NCBI GenBank assembly: GCA_030649935.1
Contig: JAUSFN010000022.1
Span: 61,319-125,318 of the forward strand
Length of the DNA stretch: 64,000 nucleotides
Reading direction: 5' to 3'
Source: Candidatus Planktophila sp.
Lineage (GTDB): Bacteria; Actinomycetota; Actinomycetes; Nanopelagicales; Nanopelagicaceae
How positions within the stretch are numbered: the first letter of the stretch is position 1; every line of letters starts with the position of its first letter. Below, piece by piece: positions 33,386-42,269 of this stretch. Made by a program: the position numbers and the translations under genes. The notes below the pieces were generated by a model. The model did not search any database. It was not told the origin of the DNA and was given only the letters and a program-made list of their open reading frames with translations.

Positions 33386-33966
33386 GTATTGGCATCGTAG
33401 CCTGTGGTGCATTGGCCACACATATCGGCGAAATTGCAGGCGATGCCGACCTTGATATAACTATTTATCCATTGCCACCGCTCTTGCATAACCACCCTGA
33501 AAAAATCGCTGCCGAAGTCGATGCGCTTTTGTCCGAGATTAAAGATAGGCACTCTAAATGCGCTGTTGCTTACGCCGATTGCGGAACATATGGCGCACTC
33601 GATGCTGTAATCGCGCGCCATGGCGTGCAACGTTTAGGCGGTAATCATTGCTATGACATCTTTGCGGGGGCCTCTGAAATTGAGAGGTTAATGGCCGAAG
33701 ATGCTGGAACTTATTTTCTCACCGATTTTCTCGTTAAATCCTTTCATCGAAGTGTGATTGTCGAGTTGGGCTTAGATAAGTATCCCCACCTGCGAGATGA
33801 TTATTTTCGCAACTACTCGCGCGTGGTCTGGCTAGCCCAAAGGCCAACTTTAGAGTTAGAGCAAGCTGCTACGGATGCAGCAAATGAAATTGGTTTACCA
33901 CTTGAAAAGCGAATCGTAGGAATTAAAGGCTTACGAAAACAACTGGAAATACTAATTAGCCACTGA
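33382..33966 (+). CDS. DUF1638-family protein
   Basis: A 194-residue soluble protein of the DUF1638 family, which recurs beside MttB-like methyltransferases, corrinoid proteins and RACo in alphaproteobacteria and anaerobes. Residues such as Cys8 (VACGALATHI), YADCGTYGALD and the GGNHCYDIFAG block are candidates for a cofactor or metal site. Its role is unknown; corrinoid handling is a guess from context. It overlaps the activator by 4 nt and the convergent fdhA by 15 nt. Confidence 0.85.
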   Translation: MSIGIVACGALATHIGEIAGDADLDITIYPLPPLLHNHPEKIAAEVDALLSEIKDRHSKCAVAYADCGTYGALDAVIARHGVQRLGGNHCYDIFAGASEIERLMAEDAGTYFLTDFLVKSFHRSVIVELGLDKYPHLRDDYFRNYSRVVWLAQRPTLELEQAATDAANEIGLPLEKRIVGIKGLRKQLEILISH

Positions 33967-36945
33967 TGTAATCTGAATAGCTCGCACCACAACCGGTGAG
34001 AGTAATGAATGATCTACATCATTTTGCAGCCGTTCAATCATTACTGGAGTCCAGAACTGCTCAATATGGTGGGCAACTTTAATTTCAGGCGCATCAGTTG
34101 CTAAGAAATTGGCCGCAATCTGATTGGCCATTCGAACTATGGAATTTAATTGAGGATCTCCACCGATATGTGTCTCGATCATTGCACCCGGACCTTTAAT
34201 ACTTGGTGCAATTTCAACTGCTGTGACTTTATATTCGGGACAGTTAGTTGCCCAATCTGAAAAATCAGTCGTGATGACATTTGCGCCACTTTCTGGGAAG
34301 TGGAAAGTTGTATAAACGACACCTGCTGGAACCTCTTCGGTGATTCGGGCTTTCAGAATTGTTTCACCTACCCGACTTGAGAGTTTGACCCACGAGCCAT
34401 CGGCAATTCCACGCAATTCGGCATCGGATTCATGCACATCCAAAATATCTTCAGTATGCCAAATGTTATTTGAGGTACGACGAGTTTGGGCTCCTACGTT
34501 GTATTGGCTCAAGACGCGCCCCGTGGTAAGTAGAAGTGGGTATTTACGTGTAGCTTTTTCATCAGTTGGGACATATGGAGTTTTCATGAACCGACCTTCG
34601 CCACGTACGAATTTCTCTACGTGCATCATCGGTGTTCCTTCTGGCATGGCTTCATTACATGGCCATTGGATACTGCCGCATTCATCTAATTTTGCAAAAG
34701 AGACTCCAGCAAAAGTCGGTGTTGTCGCTGCGATTTCATCCATAATTGCGGCGCCATTTTCATAGGACATTGGATAGCCCATAGCAGTTGCTAAATCACA
34801 GGTGACTTCAAATTCGCTCTTGCCTGTCTTTGATTTCATGACGGGACGAACTCGATTGATGCGTCGTTCTGCATTTGTGAATGTGCCATCTTTTTCTAAA
34901 AATGAAGTGCCTGGCAAGAATACGTGCGCGAATTTTGATGTTTCATTCAGAAATAAATCTTGAACAATTACCATTTCCATCGCGCGCAGTGCTGCATGCA
35001 CATGTGATGTGTTCGGATCAGATTGTGCAATATCTTCACCCTGCACATAGAGTCCACGGTACTCACCAACGATTGCGGCATCAAACATATTTGGAATGCG
35101 CATACCTGGCTCTGATTGAAGTTCGATTCCCCATGCGTCGTTAAAAATCTTGCGTGTATCGGGATTTGAAATATGGCGATATCCCGAGAGCTCATGTGGG
35201 AAAGAGCCCATATCGCACGAACCCTGTACGTTGTTTTGCCCACGAAGCGGATTAACCCCAACGCCTTTTCGCCCGATATTTCCAGTTGCCATTGCAAGAT
35301 TTGCAATTCCCATCACCATTGTCGAACCCTGGCTGTGTTCAGTCACGCCCAAGCCATAATATATAGAACCGTTTTTCGCACTGGCGAAGAGATGGGCTGC
35401 AGCCCGTATCTGCGCTGCAGGTACGCGGGAAGACTCCTCTAAAGCCTCAGGAGAATTTTCGGGTAGAGAGATAAAATCTTCCCATTCCTTAAATGACTGT
35501 GCATCACATCGCGCTTCAACGAATTCACGAGAAATCAATCCATCGGTTGCAATCACATGAGCTAATGCGTTAATAACTGCAACATTTGTACCTGGCATTA
35601 ATTGCAAGTGATGGGCGGCAACAACACCAGGTGTACGAACAAGTGGAATCACGCGGGGATCAATGACGATTAATTGGGCACCTCTACGAATAGCTTGTTT
35701 CATGCGCGAGGCAAAAACAGGGTGGGCTGCGGTTGGATTAGCCCCAATGAGCATAATGACATCACTATGTTCTACCGACTCGAAATCCTGGGTTCCGGCC
35801 GAAGTTCCAAAAACCTGTCCTAAGCCGTAGCCAGTTGGCGAATGGCATACACGTGCACACGTATCTACATTGTTATTGCCAAATGCCGCTCGAACCATCT
35901 TTTGGACGACAAATACTTCTTCATTTGTACAGCGTGAAGATGTAATTCCACCAATTGCATTGACTCCACTTTCACTTTGTATTCGTTTCAAACCATCGGC
36001 GGCAAAAAAGATCGCCTCTGACCAGGAAACTTCCCTCCAGGGATCAGTAATCGCGTTTCGAATCATGGGCTTTGTAATTCGATCTGAGTGTGTGGCATAA
36101 CCATAAGCAAAGCGGCCCTTAACGCATGAGTGTCCCTCATTTGCACCGCCTGCTTTTAGAGGAACCATGCGGACAACTTCTTCTCCACGCATTTCGGCTT
36201 TAAAACTGCAGCCAACACCACAGTAAGCACATGTTGTAATGACCGATGAAGTTGGTGAACCAATAGTTAATAAAGTCTTTTCAGTTAAAGCTCCAGTAGG
36301 ACAAGCTTGCACACAAGCACCACATGAGACGCATTCACTTTCAATAAAAGATGTACCCGATGATGAAACTCGTGCTTCAAATCCACGGTTTTCAATAGTT
36401 AATGCAAACGTTCCTTGAACTTCATCGCACGCTCGTACGCAGCGATTACAGACGATGCACTCTGTGGAATCAAAAGTAAAGTATGGATTACTCTCATCTT
36501 TTTTCAATCCTAAATGTGTATCAACGCTGGCGTATCGACTTGATGTAACACCGACTTTCCTAGCCACTCCGTGAACTTCACACTCATCTCCAGTGGCACA
36601 ATGTTCGGGATGATCCGAAAGGTACAACTCCATTACACCTTTACGAATTCGATCAAGCCTTTCTGATTGAGTTGAAACTTTCATTCCCTGGGTAACAGGA
36701 GTTGTACACGATGATGGCGTGCCGTTGCGACCATCAACTTCAATGACACATAGTCGACAAGAACCAAATGCCTTTAAGCGATCGGTGGAACAGAGTTTTG
36801 GAATATCGATTCCAGCCTCTAATGCAGCGCGCATAATCGAGGTTTCGGCGGGCACCGTGATTGATCTGCCATCAATTTCAAGGATAACTTCATCCGTACT
36901 GTGACTGGCAGGTGTACCAAAATCAGATTCAAAAATCATTGTCAT
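33952..36945 (-). CDS. fdhA: formate dehydrogenase, catalytic alpha subunit
   Basis: A 997-residue molybdoenzyme. An N-terminal 2Fe-2S domain (cysteines near 52, 63, 66, 80) is followed by a His/Cys FeS site (HPEHCATGD, 112-120), two ferredoxin 4Fe-4S motifs (CIVCNRCVRAC at 163-173 and CVSCGACVQAC at 205-215), the FDH 4Fe-4S site (CAYCGVGC at 239-246) and the bis-MGD domain. The active-site ligand is Cys367 followed by His368 (ARVCHSP), so this is the cysteine, not the selenocysteine, form. It matches soluble NAD-type enzymes such as FdsA. It overlaps fdhB by 4 nt. Confidence 0.93.
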   Translation of the reverse strand: MTMIFESDFGTPASHSTDEVILEIDGRSITVPAETSIMRAALEAGIDIPKLCSTDRLKAFGSCRLCVIEVDGRNGTPSSCTTPVTQGMKVSTQSERLDRIRKGVMELYLSDHPEHCATGDECEVHGVARKVGVTSSRYASVDTHLGLKKDESNPYFTFDSTECIVCNRCVRACDEVQGTFALTIENRGFEARVSSSGTSFIESECVSCGACVQACPTGALTEKTLLTIGSPTSSVITTCAYCGVGCSFKAEMRGEEVVRMVPLKAGGANEGHSCVKGRFAYGYATHSDRITKPMIRNAITDPWREVSWSEAIFFAADGLKRIQSESGVNAIGGITSSRCTNEEVFVVQKMVRAAFGNNNVDTCARVCHSPTGYGLGQVFGTSAGTQDFESVEHSDVIMLIGANPTAAHPVFASRMKQAIRRGAQLIVIDPRVIPLVRTPGVVAAHHLQLMPGTNVAVINALAHVIATDGLISREFVEARCDAQSFKEWEDFISLPENSPEALEESSRVPAAQIRAAAHLFASAKNGSIYYGLGVTEHSQGSTMVMGIANLAMATGNIGRKGVGVNPLRGQNNVQGSCDMGSFPHELSGYRHISNPDTRKIFNDAWGIELQSEPGMRIPNMFDAAIVGEYRGLYVQGEDIAQSDPNTSHVHAALRAMEMVIVQDLFLNETSKFAHVFLPGTSFLEKDGTFTNAERRINRVRPVMKSKTGKSEFEVTCDLATAMGYPMSYENGAAIMDEIAATTPTFAGVSFAKLDECGSIQWPCNEAMPEGTPMMHVEKFVRGEGRFMKTPYVPTDEKATRKYPLLLTTGRVLSQYNVGAQTRRTSNNIWHTEDILDVHESDAELRGIADGSWVKLSSRVGETILKARITEEVPAGVVYTTFHFPESGANVITTDFSDWATNCPEYKVTAVEIAPSIKGPGAMIETHIGGDPQLNSIVRMANQIAANFLATDAPEIKVAHHIEQFWTPVMIERLQNDVDHSLLSPVVVRAIQITSVAN

Positions 36946-38465
36946 CTGCGTGCTCCATTGAAGTCTGACGGGAAGTTAATCATTGCACTTTTGACCGGCA
37001 ATGGGGTCAAACCGCCCATGGCGCAGAGAGATCCGTCGGTCATCACTTCGCAAAGATCAAGAAGTAGTTTCTTATTCTCATCTACACTAACGCCTTTTAT
37101 GATCAGGTCAATTGTTTCAGCCCCGCGAGTAGAGCCAATTCGACAGGGTGTGCATTTTCCACAGGATTCGAGGGCACAAAACTCCATCGCAAACTTAGCT
37201 TGCATGGCTAGATCAACCGTGTCATCAAAGACCACAATGCCACCATGCCCCAACATTCCGCCGGCAGCGATGAGCGATTCATAGTCCATTGAAGTTTCAA
37301 ACTGCGCCGTTGAAAAATATGCCCCTAGCGGACCGCCGATTTGTACTGCTCGAACTGGTCGACCAGTGAGTGTGCCTCCCCCATAGGTATTCACCAACTC
37401 ATCGAGGCTGATTCCAAATGCACACTCCACGATTCCACCTCGTGCGATATTTCCAGCTAATTGAAATACTTGAGTGCCCATTGAGCGTCCAACACCACGA
37501 GCCTTATAAAAATCGGCCCCTTGCGCCAAAATCATCGGAACCGTGGACAGTGTTAATACATTATTAATAACAGTTGGTAGGCCAAAGAGACCTTCAATCG
37601 CTGGAAATGGGGGCTTTGAACGCACTACGCCACGTTTGCCTTCAATACTTTCCAACATTGCAGTTTCTTCTCCGCAGACATAGGAGCCAGCACCCACCCG
37701 AATCTGTATATCAAATGAATGAGGGGTTCCTAGAACTCGATTACCTAGCCAATCACTATTTCGTGCAATATCAATTGCTTTTTGTAGAGTTGAAATCGCA
37801 TATGGATACTCAGATCGAATATAGACATAGCCTTGAGTCGCACCAACTGCAATCGCTGCAATAGTCATACCCTCAATCAAAGTAAATGGATCGCCCTCAA
37901 TTAACATGCGATCGGCGAAAGTTCCACTATCGCCCTCATCGGCGTTACAACAAATATATTTTTCTACACTGGTGGTCTGCGACACTGCGCGCCACTTTAT
38001 GCCCGCTGGAAAACCTGCACCGCCGCGACCGCGCAACCCCGACTCTGCAACTTCATCGATGATCGAATCCTTTTCAAGCATGAGCGCTTTATGCAAACCA
38101 ATCAATCCACCATGGGCACGATAGTCATCGAGAGAGAGTGGATCGATTATGCCAACTCGTGCAAAGGTGACACGATCTTGCGAGGCTAACCAAGTAATCT
38201 CATCGCTTTTTCCAAGTGACAAAGGATGCGCGCCGCCCTGTAGAAAATCGGCAGCTATTAAAGAGAGGACATCTTCGGGTCCAACTGGCCCATAAGCGAT
38301 TCGCCCAGTTGGGCTTTCCACTTCGACAAGAGTTTCAAGCCACAACGCTCCACGTGAACCATTTCTAACAATCTCGATATCTGGTAGTAATTCTGCAAAT
38401 GCCGCAGCAACTTCATCGGCTCCTACTGAAATCGCCGCACTATCTCCAGGAATAAAGAGCCTCAT
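36942..38465 (-). CDS. fdhB: formate dehydrogenase beta subunit (NuoF-like)
   Basis: A 507-residue subunit. The N-terminal 100 residues form a thioredoxin-like domain; the rest is the NuoF/HoxF fold with LRGRGGAGFPAGIKW (NADH site), CNADEGDSGTFADR, GAGSYVCGEETAMLESIEG (FMN site) and ESCGKCTPCRIG plus a distant cysteine for a 4Fe-4S cluster. It passes electrons from formate to NAD+. It overlaps both neighbours by 4 nt. Confidence 0.93.
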   Translation of the reverse strand: MRLFIPGDSAAISVGADEVAAAFAELLPDIEIVRNGSRGALWLETLVEVESPTGRIAYGPVGPEDVLSLIAADFLQGGAHPLSLGKSDEITWLASQDRVTFARVGIIDPLSLDDYRAHGGLIGLHKALMLEKDSIIDEVAESGLRGRGGAGFPAGIKWRAVSQTTSVEKYICCNADEGDSGTFADRMLIEGDPFTLIEGMTIAAIAVGATQGYVYIRSEYPYAISTLQKAIDIARNSDWLGNRVLGTPHSFDIQIRVGAGSYVCGEETAMLESIEGKRGVVRSKPPFPAIEGLFGLPTVINNVLTLSTVPMILAQGADFYKARGVGRSMGTQVFQLAGNIARGGIVECAFGISLDELVNTYGGGTLTGRPVRAVQIGGPLGAYFSTAQFETSMDYESLIAAGGMLGHGGIVVFDDTVDLAMQAKFAMEFCALESCGKCTPCRIGSTRGAETIDLIIKGVSVDENKKLLLDLCEVMTDGSLCAMGGLTPLPVKSAMINFPSDFNGARR

Positions 38466-38887
38466 TGGCGGGCTACTTCGATTTTTTCAAGCGTGGCACG
38501 CCCAATAATTGTTCCATCCACCATTACCGCAGGACCAAGGGCGCAGTTTCCAAAACAGTAACTCTCCCGAGTTTCCTGCGGAAATTTAGCTTTCACATCG
38601 CGCTCTAACTCTCGTGCCCCAACAGCTTGGCACGCCTCAGCTACGCAGATGGAGATCTCATGCGGTGGTGGTGGCGTAGTTCGCAAATCATGATAAAAAG
38701 TCAATACACCATGTACATCGGCCCGTGATTTATTAAAGGTTTGTGCGATGAGTTCTACGCATGCCTTATCGACATAACCAAACTCGCTCTGCATTAACTG
38801 CAGGGCCATGAGTACTGCTCCTTTTTCTTCGCGCAGGGTCGCAAGAAGAGCAACTGCTCTCTCGTGCGACCACGGCGAATACTTCAT
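38462..38887 (-). CDS. fdhG: formate dehydrogenase gamma subunit (NuoE-like)
   Basis: A 141-residue thioredoxin-like 2Fe-2S protein. Cluster cysteines are in CVAEACQAVG and CFGNCALGP, spaced as in NuoE. The N-terminal helical part ends with GVLTFYHDLR. Order gamma-beta-alpha is that of fds operons. It shares one base with the fhs stop. Confidence 0.92.
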   Translation of the reverse strand: MKYSPWSHERAVALLATLREEKGAVLMALQLMQSEFGYVDKACVELIAQTFNKSRADVHGVLTFYHDLRTTPPPPHEISICVAEACQAVGARELERDVKAKFPQETRESYCFGNCALGPAVMVDGTIIGRATLEKIEVARQ

Positions 38888-40551
38888 TAGAACAAACCTA
38901 CGACCTTTCCATCAACATAATCAATGCGTTCAGCTGCCGGAACTTTAGGCAGGCCTGGCATTGTCATTATTTCACCACAGATCATCACAATGAATTCGGC
39001 GCCGGCAGAGAGCTTTACCTCGCGGATATTGAGTGAATGACCACTAGGTGCCCCGCGAAGGGCGGCATCGGTACTAAAGGAGTACTGAGTTTTAGCAACG
39101 CAGATAGGAAATCCACCATATCCAGCGGCTTCGAGCTCTTTTAACTTAAGACGTACTTTTGCATCTGCGGTAACTTCCTTTGCACCATAGATTTTTGTGG
39201 CAACGGCATTAATTTTCTCCCACAAACTCATCTCATCCTCATAGACGAAGTTCATTTGATTGGGTTGCTCGCAGAGTTCCACAACTGCATGAGCTAAATC
39301 TGTTGCTCCAGCGCTCCCATCTGCCCAGTGGGTTGCAAGAACAATTTTTACCCCCATAGCTTCTACGCGTGCACGAAGTAATTCAATCTCAGCAGCAGTA
39401 TCGCTTGTAAAGTTATTAATTGACACAACTAACGGTAAATTATAGACGTCTTTAATATTATGAATATGGCGCTCTAAGTTAACAATTCCAGCATCAAGAG
39501 CTCCTAGATTCTCTTCAGTTATTGTTTTTAGATCTGCACCACCGTGATATTTGATTGCGCGAATGGTTGCTACTAGAACACATGCCGATGGACGCAGGCC
39601 TGACTTTCTGCATTTAATATCGATAAATTTCTCGGCACCAAGATCTGCACCAAATCCAGCTTCGGTTACTACATAATCTGCTAACTTCATAGCCGAAGTC
39701 GTTGCAACAACCGAGTTGCAGCCATGAGCTATGTTGGCAAATGGTCCACCATGAATAAATGCAGGGGTGTTTTCTAAAGTTTGAACTAAATTAGGCTGGA
39801 AAGCATCTTTCAAAATAACCGTCATTGCACCTTGAGCATTGAGTTCGCTTGCAAGCACTGGAGTCTTATCGCGCTTATAGCCAACAACGATTTTGCCTAT
39901 TTTTTCCTTTAAATCTTCGATCGATGTTGCAAGACAGAAGATGGCCATAATTTCAGAGGCCACAACAATGTCAAAACCATCACTGCGTGGATAACCATTC
40001 CCTACGCCACCAATTGATTGAATTATTTCGCGCAGAGCCCGATCATTCATGTCGATAACTCGCTTCCACATAACTCTACGGATATCGATTGCTAACTCAT
40101 TGCCGTGGTGAATATGGTTATCGATAAGAGCTGCGAGCAAGTTATTTGCCAGAGCAATGGCATTAAAATCACCCGTAAAGTGAAGATTTATGTCCTCCAT
40201 TGGAACTACTTGGGCAAATCCACCTCCGGCAGCGCCGCCCTTCATTCCAAAGACCGGACCCAGAGAGGGCTCGCGTAATGCAATCATCGCATTTTTGCCG
40301 ATGTGACGAAGTGCATCGCCCAAACCAACCGTTGTAGTGGTCTTGCCCTCTCCTGCTGGAGTTGGACTAATTGCAGTAACCAAAATTAGTTTTGACCCTG
40401 TTCGCTCAGGGAGTGCGGTTAAGTACTTCAAATTTACTTTCGCCTTATATTTTCCATATGCCTCAAGATTTTCAACATCAATACCAAGAGATGCTCCAAT
40501 CTCATTGATTGGTTTCATGGTTGCAGCTTGTGCAATTTCGATATCTGACAT
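38887..40551 (-). CDS. fhs: formate-tetrahydrofolate ligase
   Basis: A 554-residue monofunctional enzyme with the ATP loop [35 protein letters not shown], and [13 protein letters not shown]. In this setting it should run from 10-formyl-THF plus ADP to formate and ATP, recovering energy from methyl oxidation and feeding the formate dehydrogenase just downstream. FolD, needed to link methylene-THF to formyl-THF, is not in the window. Confidence 0.95.
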   Translation of the reverse strand: MSDIEIAQAATMKPINEIGASLGIDVENLEAYGKYKAKVNLKYLTALPERTGSKLILVTAISPTPAGEGKTTTTVGLGDALRHIGKNAMIALREPSLGPVFGMKGGAAGGGFAQVVPMEDINLHFTGDFNAIALANNLLAALIDNHIHHGNELAIDIRRVMWKRVIDMNDRALREIIQSIGGVGNGYPRSDGFDIVVASEIMAIFCLATSIEDLKEKIGKIVVGYKRDKTPVLASELNAQGAMTVILKDAFQPNLVQTLENTPAFIHGGPFANIAHGCNSVVATTSAMKLADYVVTEAGFGADLGAEKFIDIKCRKSGLRPSACVLVATIRAIKYHGGADLKTITEENLGALDAGIVNLERHIHNIKDVYNLPLVVSINNFTSDTAAEIELLRARVEAMGVKIVLATHWADGSAGATDLAHAVVELCEQPNQMNFVYEDEMSLWEKINAVATKIYGAKEVTADAKVRLKLKELEAAGYGGFPICVAKTQYSFSTDAALRGAPSGHSLNIREVKLSAGAEFIVMICGEIMTMPGLPKVPAAERIDYVDGKVVGLF

Positions 40552-40554
40552 TTT

Positions 40555-41514
40555 TTATCCCTTAGCCTGACGTATGGCGCTTGTGAGCGCGGGTATAATT
40601 TGGTGTAAATCTCCGATTATTGCGTAATCGGCATAACGAAGTATCGGAGCTTCTGGATCGGTATTGATAACGACGATTGTCTTACTATTTTTCATTCCTG
40701 CAATATGCTGCATCGCTCCTGAAATTCCCGCAGCGATATAGAGATCCGGTGCGACTTTGGTTCCAGTCTGCCCCACTTGTTCGGCATGTGGGCGCCAACC
40801 AGAACTAGTCACAACGCGAGAACAGCCAACTGTCCCACCTAACAGTTCTGCCAACTCTTCTAACTTTCCAAAGCCCTCGGCTCCGCCAACTCCTCTTCCT
40901 CCTGAAACTATTACCTTTGCATCATTGAGAGTGACCCCACCTTTAGACTCTCCGGAATCACGGCTCAAAATTCTTACAACAGTATCTGCAGGATGCAACG
41001 AAGGCTCGAAGGAGACAACGGTTGCCGGCTCGCCACCTGTTGTTTGTGCTTCAATTGAAAAACCAAGAATGGTCGCAACCAATAAATCGGAGTGAACAAA
41101 CGCTGATTCAATGAGGTTGCCCGCCCATCGCGCTCGGAGCACGTGATGTGGTGAGCCCAAAGTAATTTCAGAGCATTCCGCGGCCATTGGAATATCTAAA
41201 AAGGCGGACAAGTGCGCAAGTTGTTCATTTCCTCGTGGACTGCCGGCCGCTAAAACCGCGGCGGGCTTTAGTTTTTCAACTAAATCCTTAAGTGCCCGGC
41301 CCGATGCCATCGGTGTGTAATCGATAATGGAGCTATGTGTTGCAACGTGTAATGCCGTTGCGCCATATTCGCCTACAATCCCGGCAAGTGAAGCGCCTTC
41401 ACTTCCTATCGCAACGGCTTCGACCTCATGGCTTAACTTTCGCGCAGCAGTGAGTGCTCGCAGAGATAACGGATCGATTTCTCCACGATCATGATCTATC
41501 AAAACCAAAATCAT
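40555..41514 (-). CDS. etfA: electron transfer flavoprotein alpha subunit
   Basis: A 319-residue subunit. The C-terminal FAD domain has GRGVGGAEGF, SSGWRPHAEQVGQTGTKVAP, AAGISGAMQHIAGM and INTDPEAPI. It carries electrons from the dimethylglycine/sarcosine dehydrogenase upstream. It shares one base with etfB. No ETF:quinone oxidoreductase is found here, so the step to the respiratory chain is encoded elsewhere. Confidence 0.93.
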   Translation of the reverse strand: MILVLIDHDRGEIDPLSLRALTAARKLSHEVEAVAIGSEGASLAGIVGEYGATALHVATHSSIIDYTPMASGRALKDLVEKLKPAAVLAAGSPRGNEQLAHLSAFLDIPMAAECSEITLGSPHHVLRARWAGNLIESAFVHSDLLVATILGFSIEAQTTGGEPATVVSFEPSLHPADTVVRILSRDSGESKGGVTLNDAKVIVSGGRGVGGAEGFGKLEELAELLGGTVGCSRVVTSSGWRPHAEQVGQTGTKVAPDLYIAAGISGAMQHIAGMKNSKTIVVINTDPEAPILRYADYAIIGDLHQIIPALTSAIRQAKG

Positions 41515-42269
41515 TAGAAAGCTCCAATCTGCTTCAACACTTCAACCAAGGCTGGAACTGCTTCTGTACCTTTACCTAAGATTTCAGCGCCTTTATCTTT
41601 AGATGGCGCTAAGGCGAGAGTTACTTTCTCAAGTTTTGGAGTTCGCGGGTCGGCCTTTTTCAAATCCACAAATTTTTTACGCGCCTGCATACGTCCTGGT
41701 ACCGATGGATAACGGGGGATGTTGAGACCATCGCGAACGGTCACTATTGCAGGTAGCGGTGCCTCATAATGCTCGCGACCATTAGCTACAACACGCTCAC
41801 AACTCACAACTCCATTTTCTACTTTCATAGACTTTACATTTGTAATAATCGGACGGTTAAGGGCATGGGCAACTCGAATATGAATTTGGTAGCCCGCACT
41901 ATCTGCCGACTCGGCACCAAAGATAATTAAATCAAAGTTCGTCTCATCGGCATTTATAGCTTCGACCAATGCAGCTGCAGTCCCTTGTGGATCCCACTCC
42001 TGCCCATCGGTTTCAATTAAAACTGCACGAGTCGCACCAATTGCTAACTGCGATCGAAGTTGTTCTTCGGCATCACTAGGCCCAAGAGTTAAAAGCGTGA
42101 GCGTGCCATTCATTTGTTCAACTAGCTGCACGCCTGCCTCGACGGCATTTTCTTCGTGGGGAGAAATGCCAAAACCTAAGTGCTTCGTCTCAATGTCTCG
42201 AGAATCTGGAGTCAGAATTAAAGTTCCGCCTGCTAATGGCACGCGCTTTAAACAGACAAGTACATCCAT
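41514..42269 (-). CDS. etfB: electron transfer flavoprotein beta subunit
   Basis: A 251-residue subunit. It has the ETF-beta fold with SPHEENAVEAGVQLVE, FGAESADSAGYQIHIRVA, and the signature VRDGLNIPRYPSVPGRM. AMP or FAD in the shared domain cannot be resolved by eye. It shares one base with each neighbour, so dehydrogenase and ETF are made together. Confidence 0.92.
   Translation of the reverse strand: MDVLVCLKRVPLAGGTLILTPDSRDIETKHLGFGISPHEENAVEAGVQLVEQMNGTLTLLTLGPSDAEEQLRSQLAIGATRAVLIETDGQEWDPQGTAAALVEAINADETNFDLIIFGAESADSAGYQIHIRVAHALNRPIITNVKSMKVENGVVSCERVVANGREHYEAPLPAIVTVRDGLNIPRYPSVPGRMQARKKFVDLKKADPRTPKLEKVTLALAPSKDKGAEILGKGTEAVPALVEVLKQIGAF

Noticed and set aside
33952..36945. Selenocysteine formate dehydrogenase
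   Set aside because: The active-site codon encodes Cys367 (ARVCHSP) and no in-frame TGA or SECIS-like need exists.
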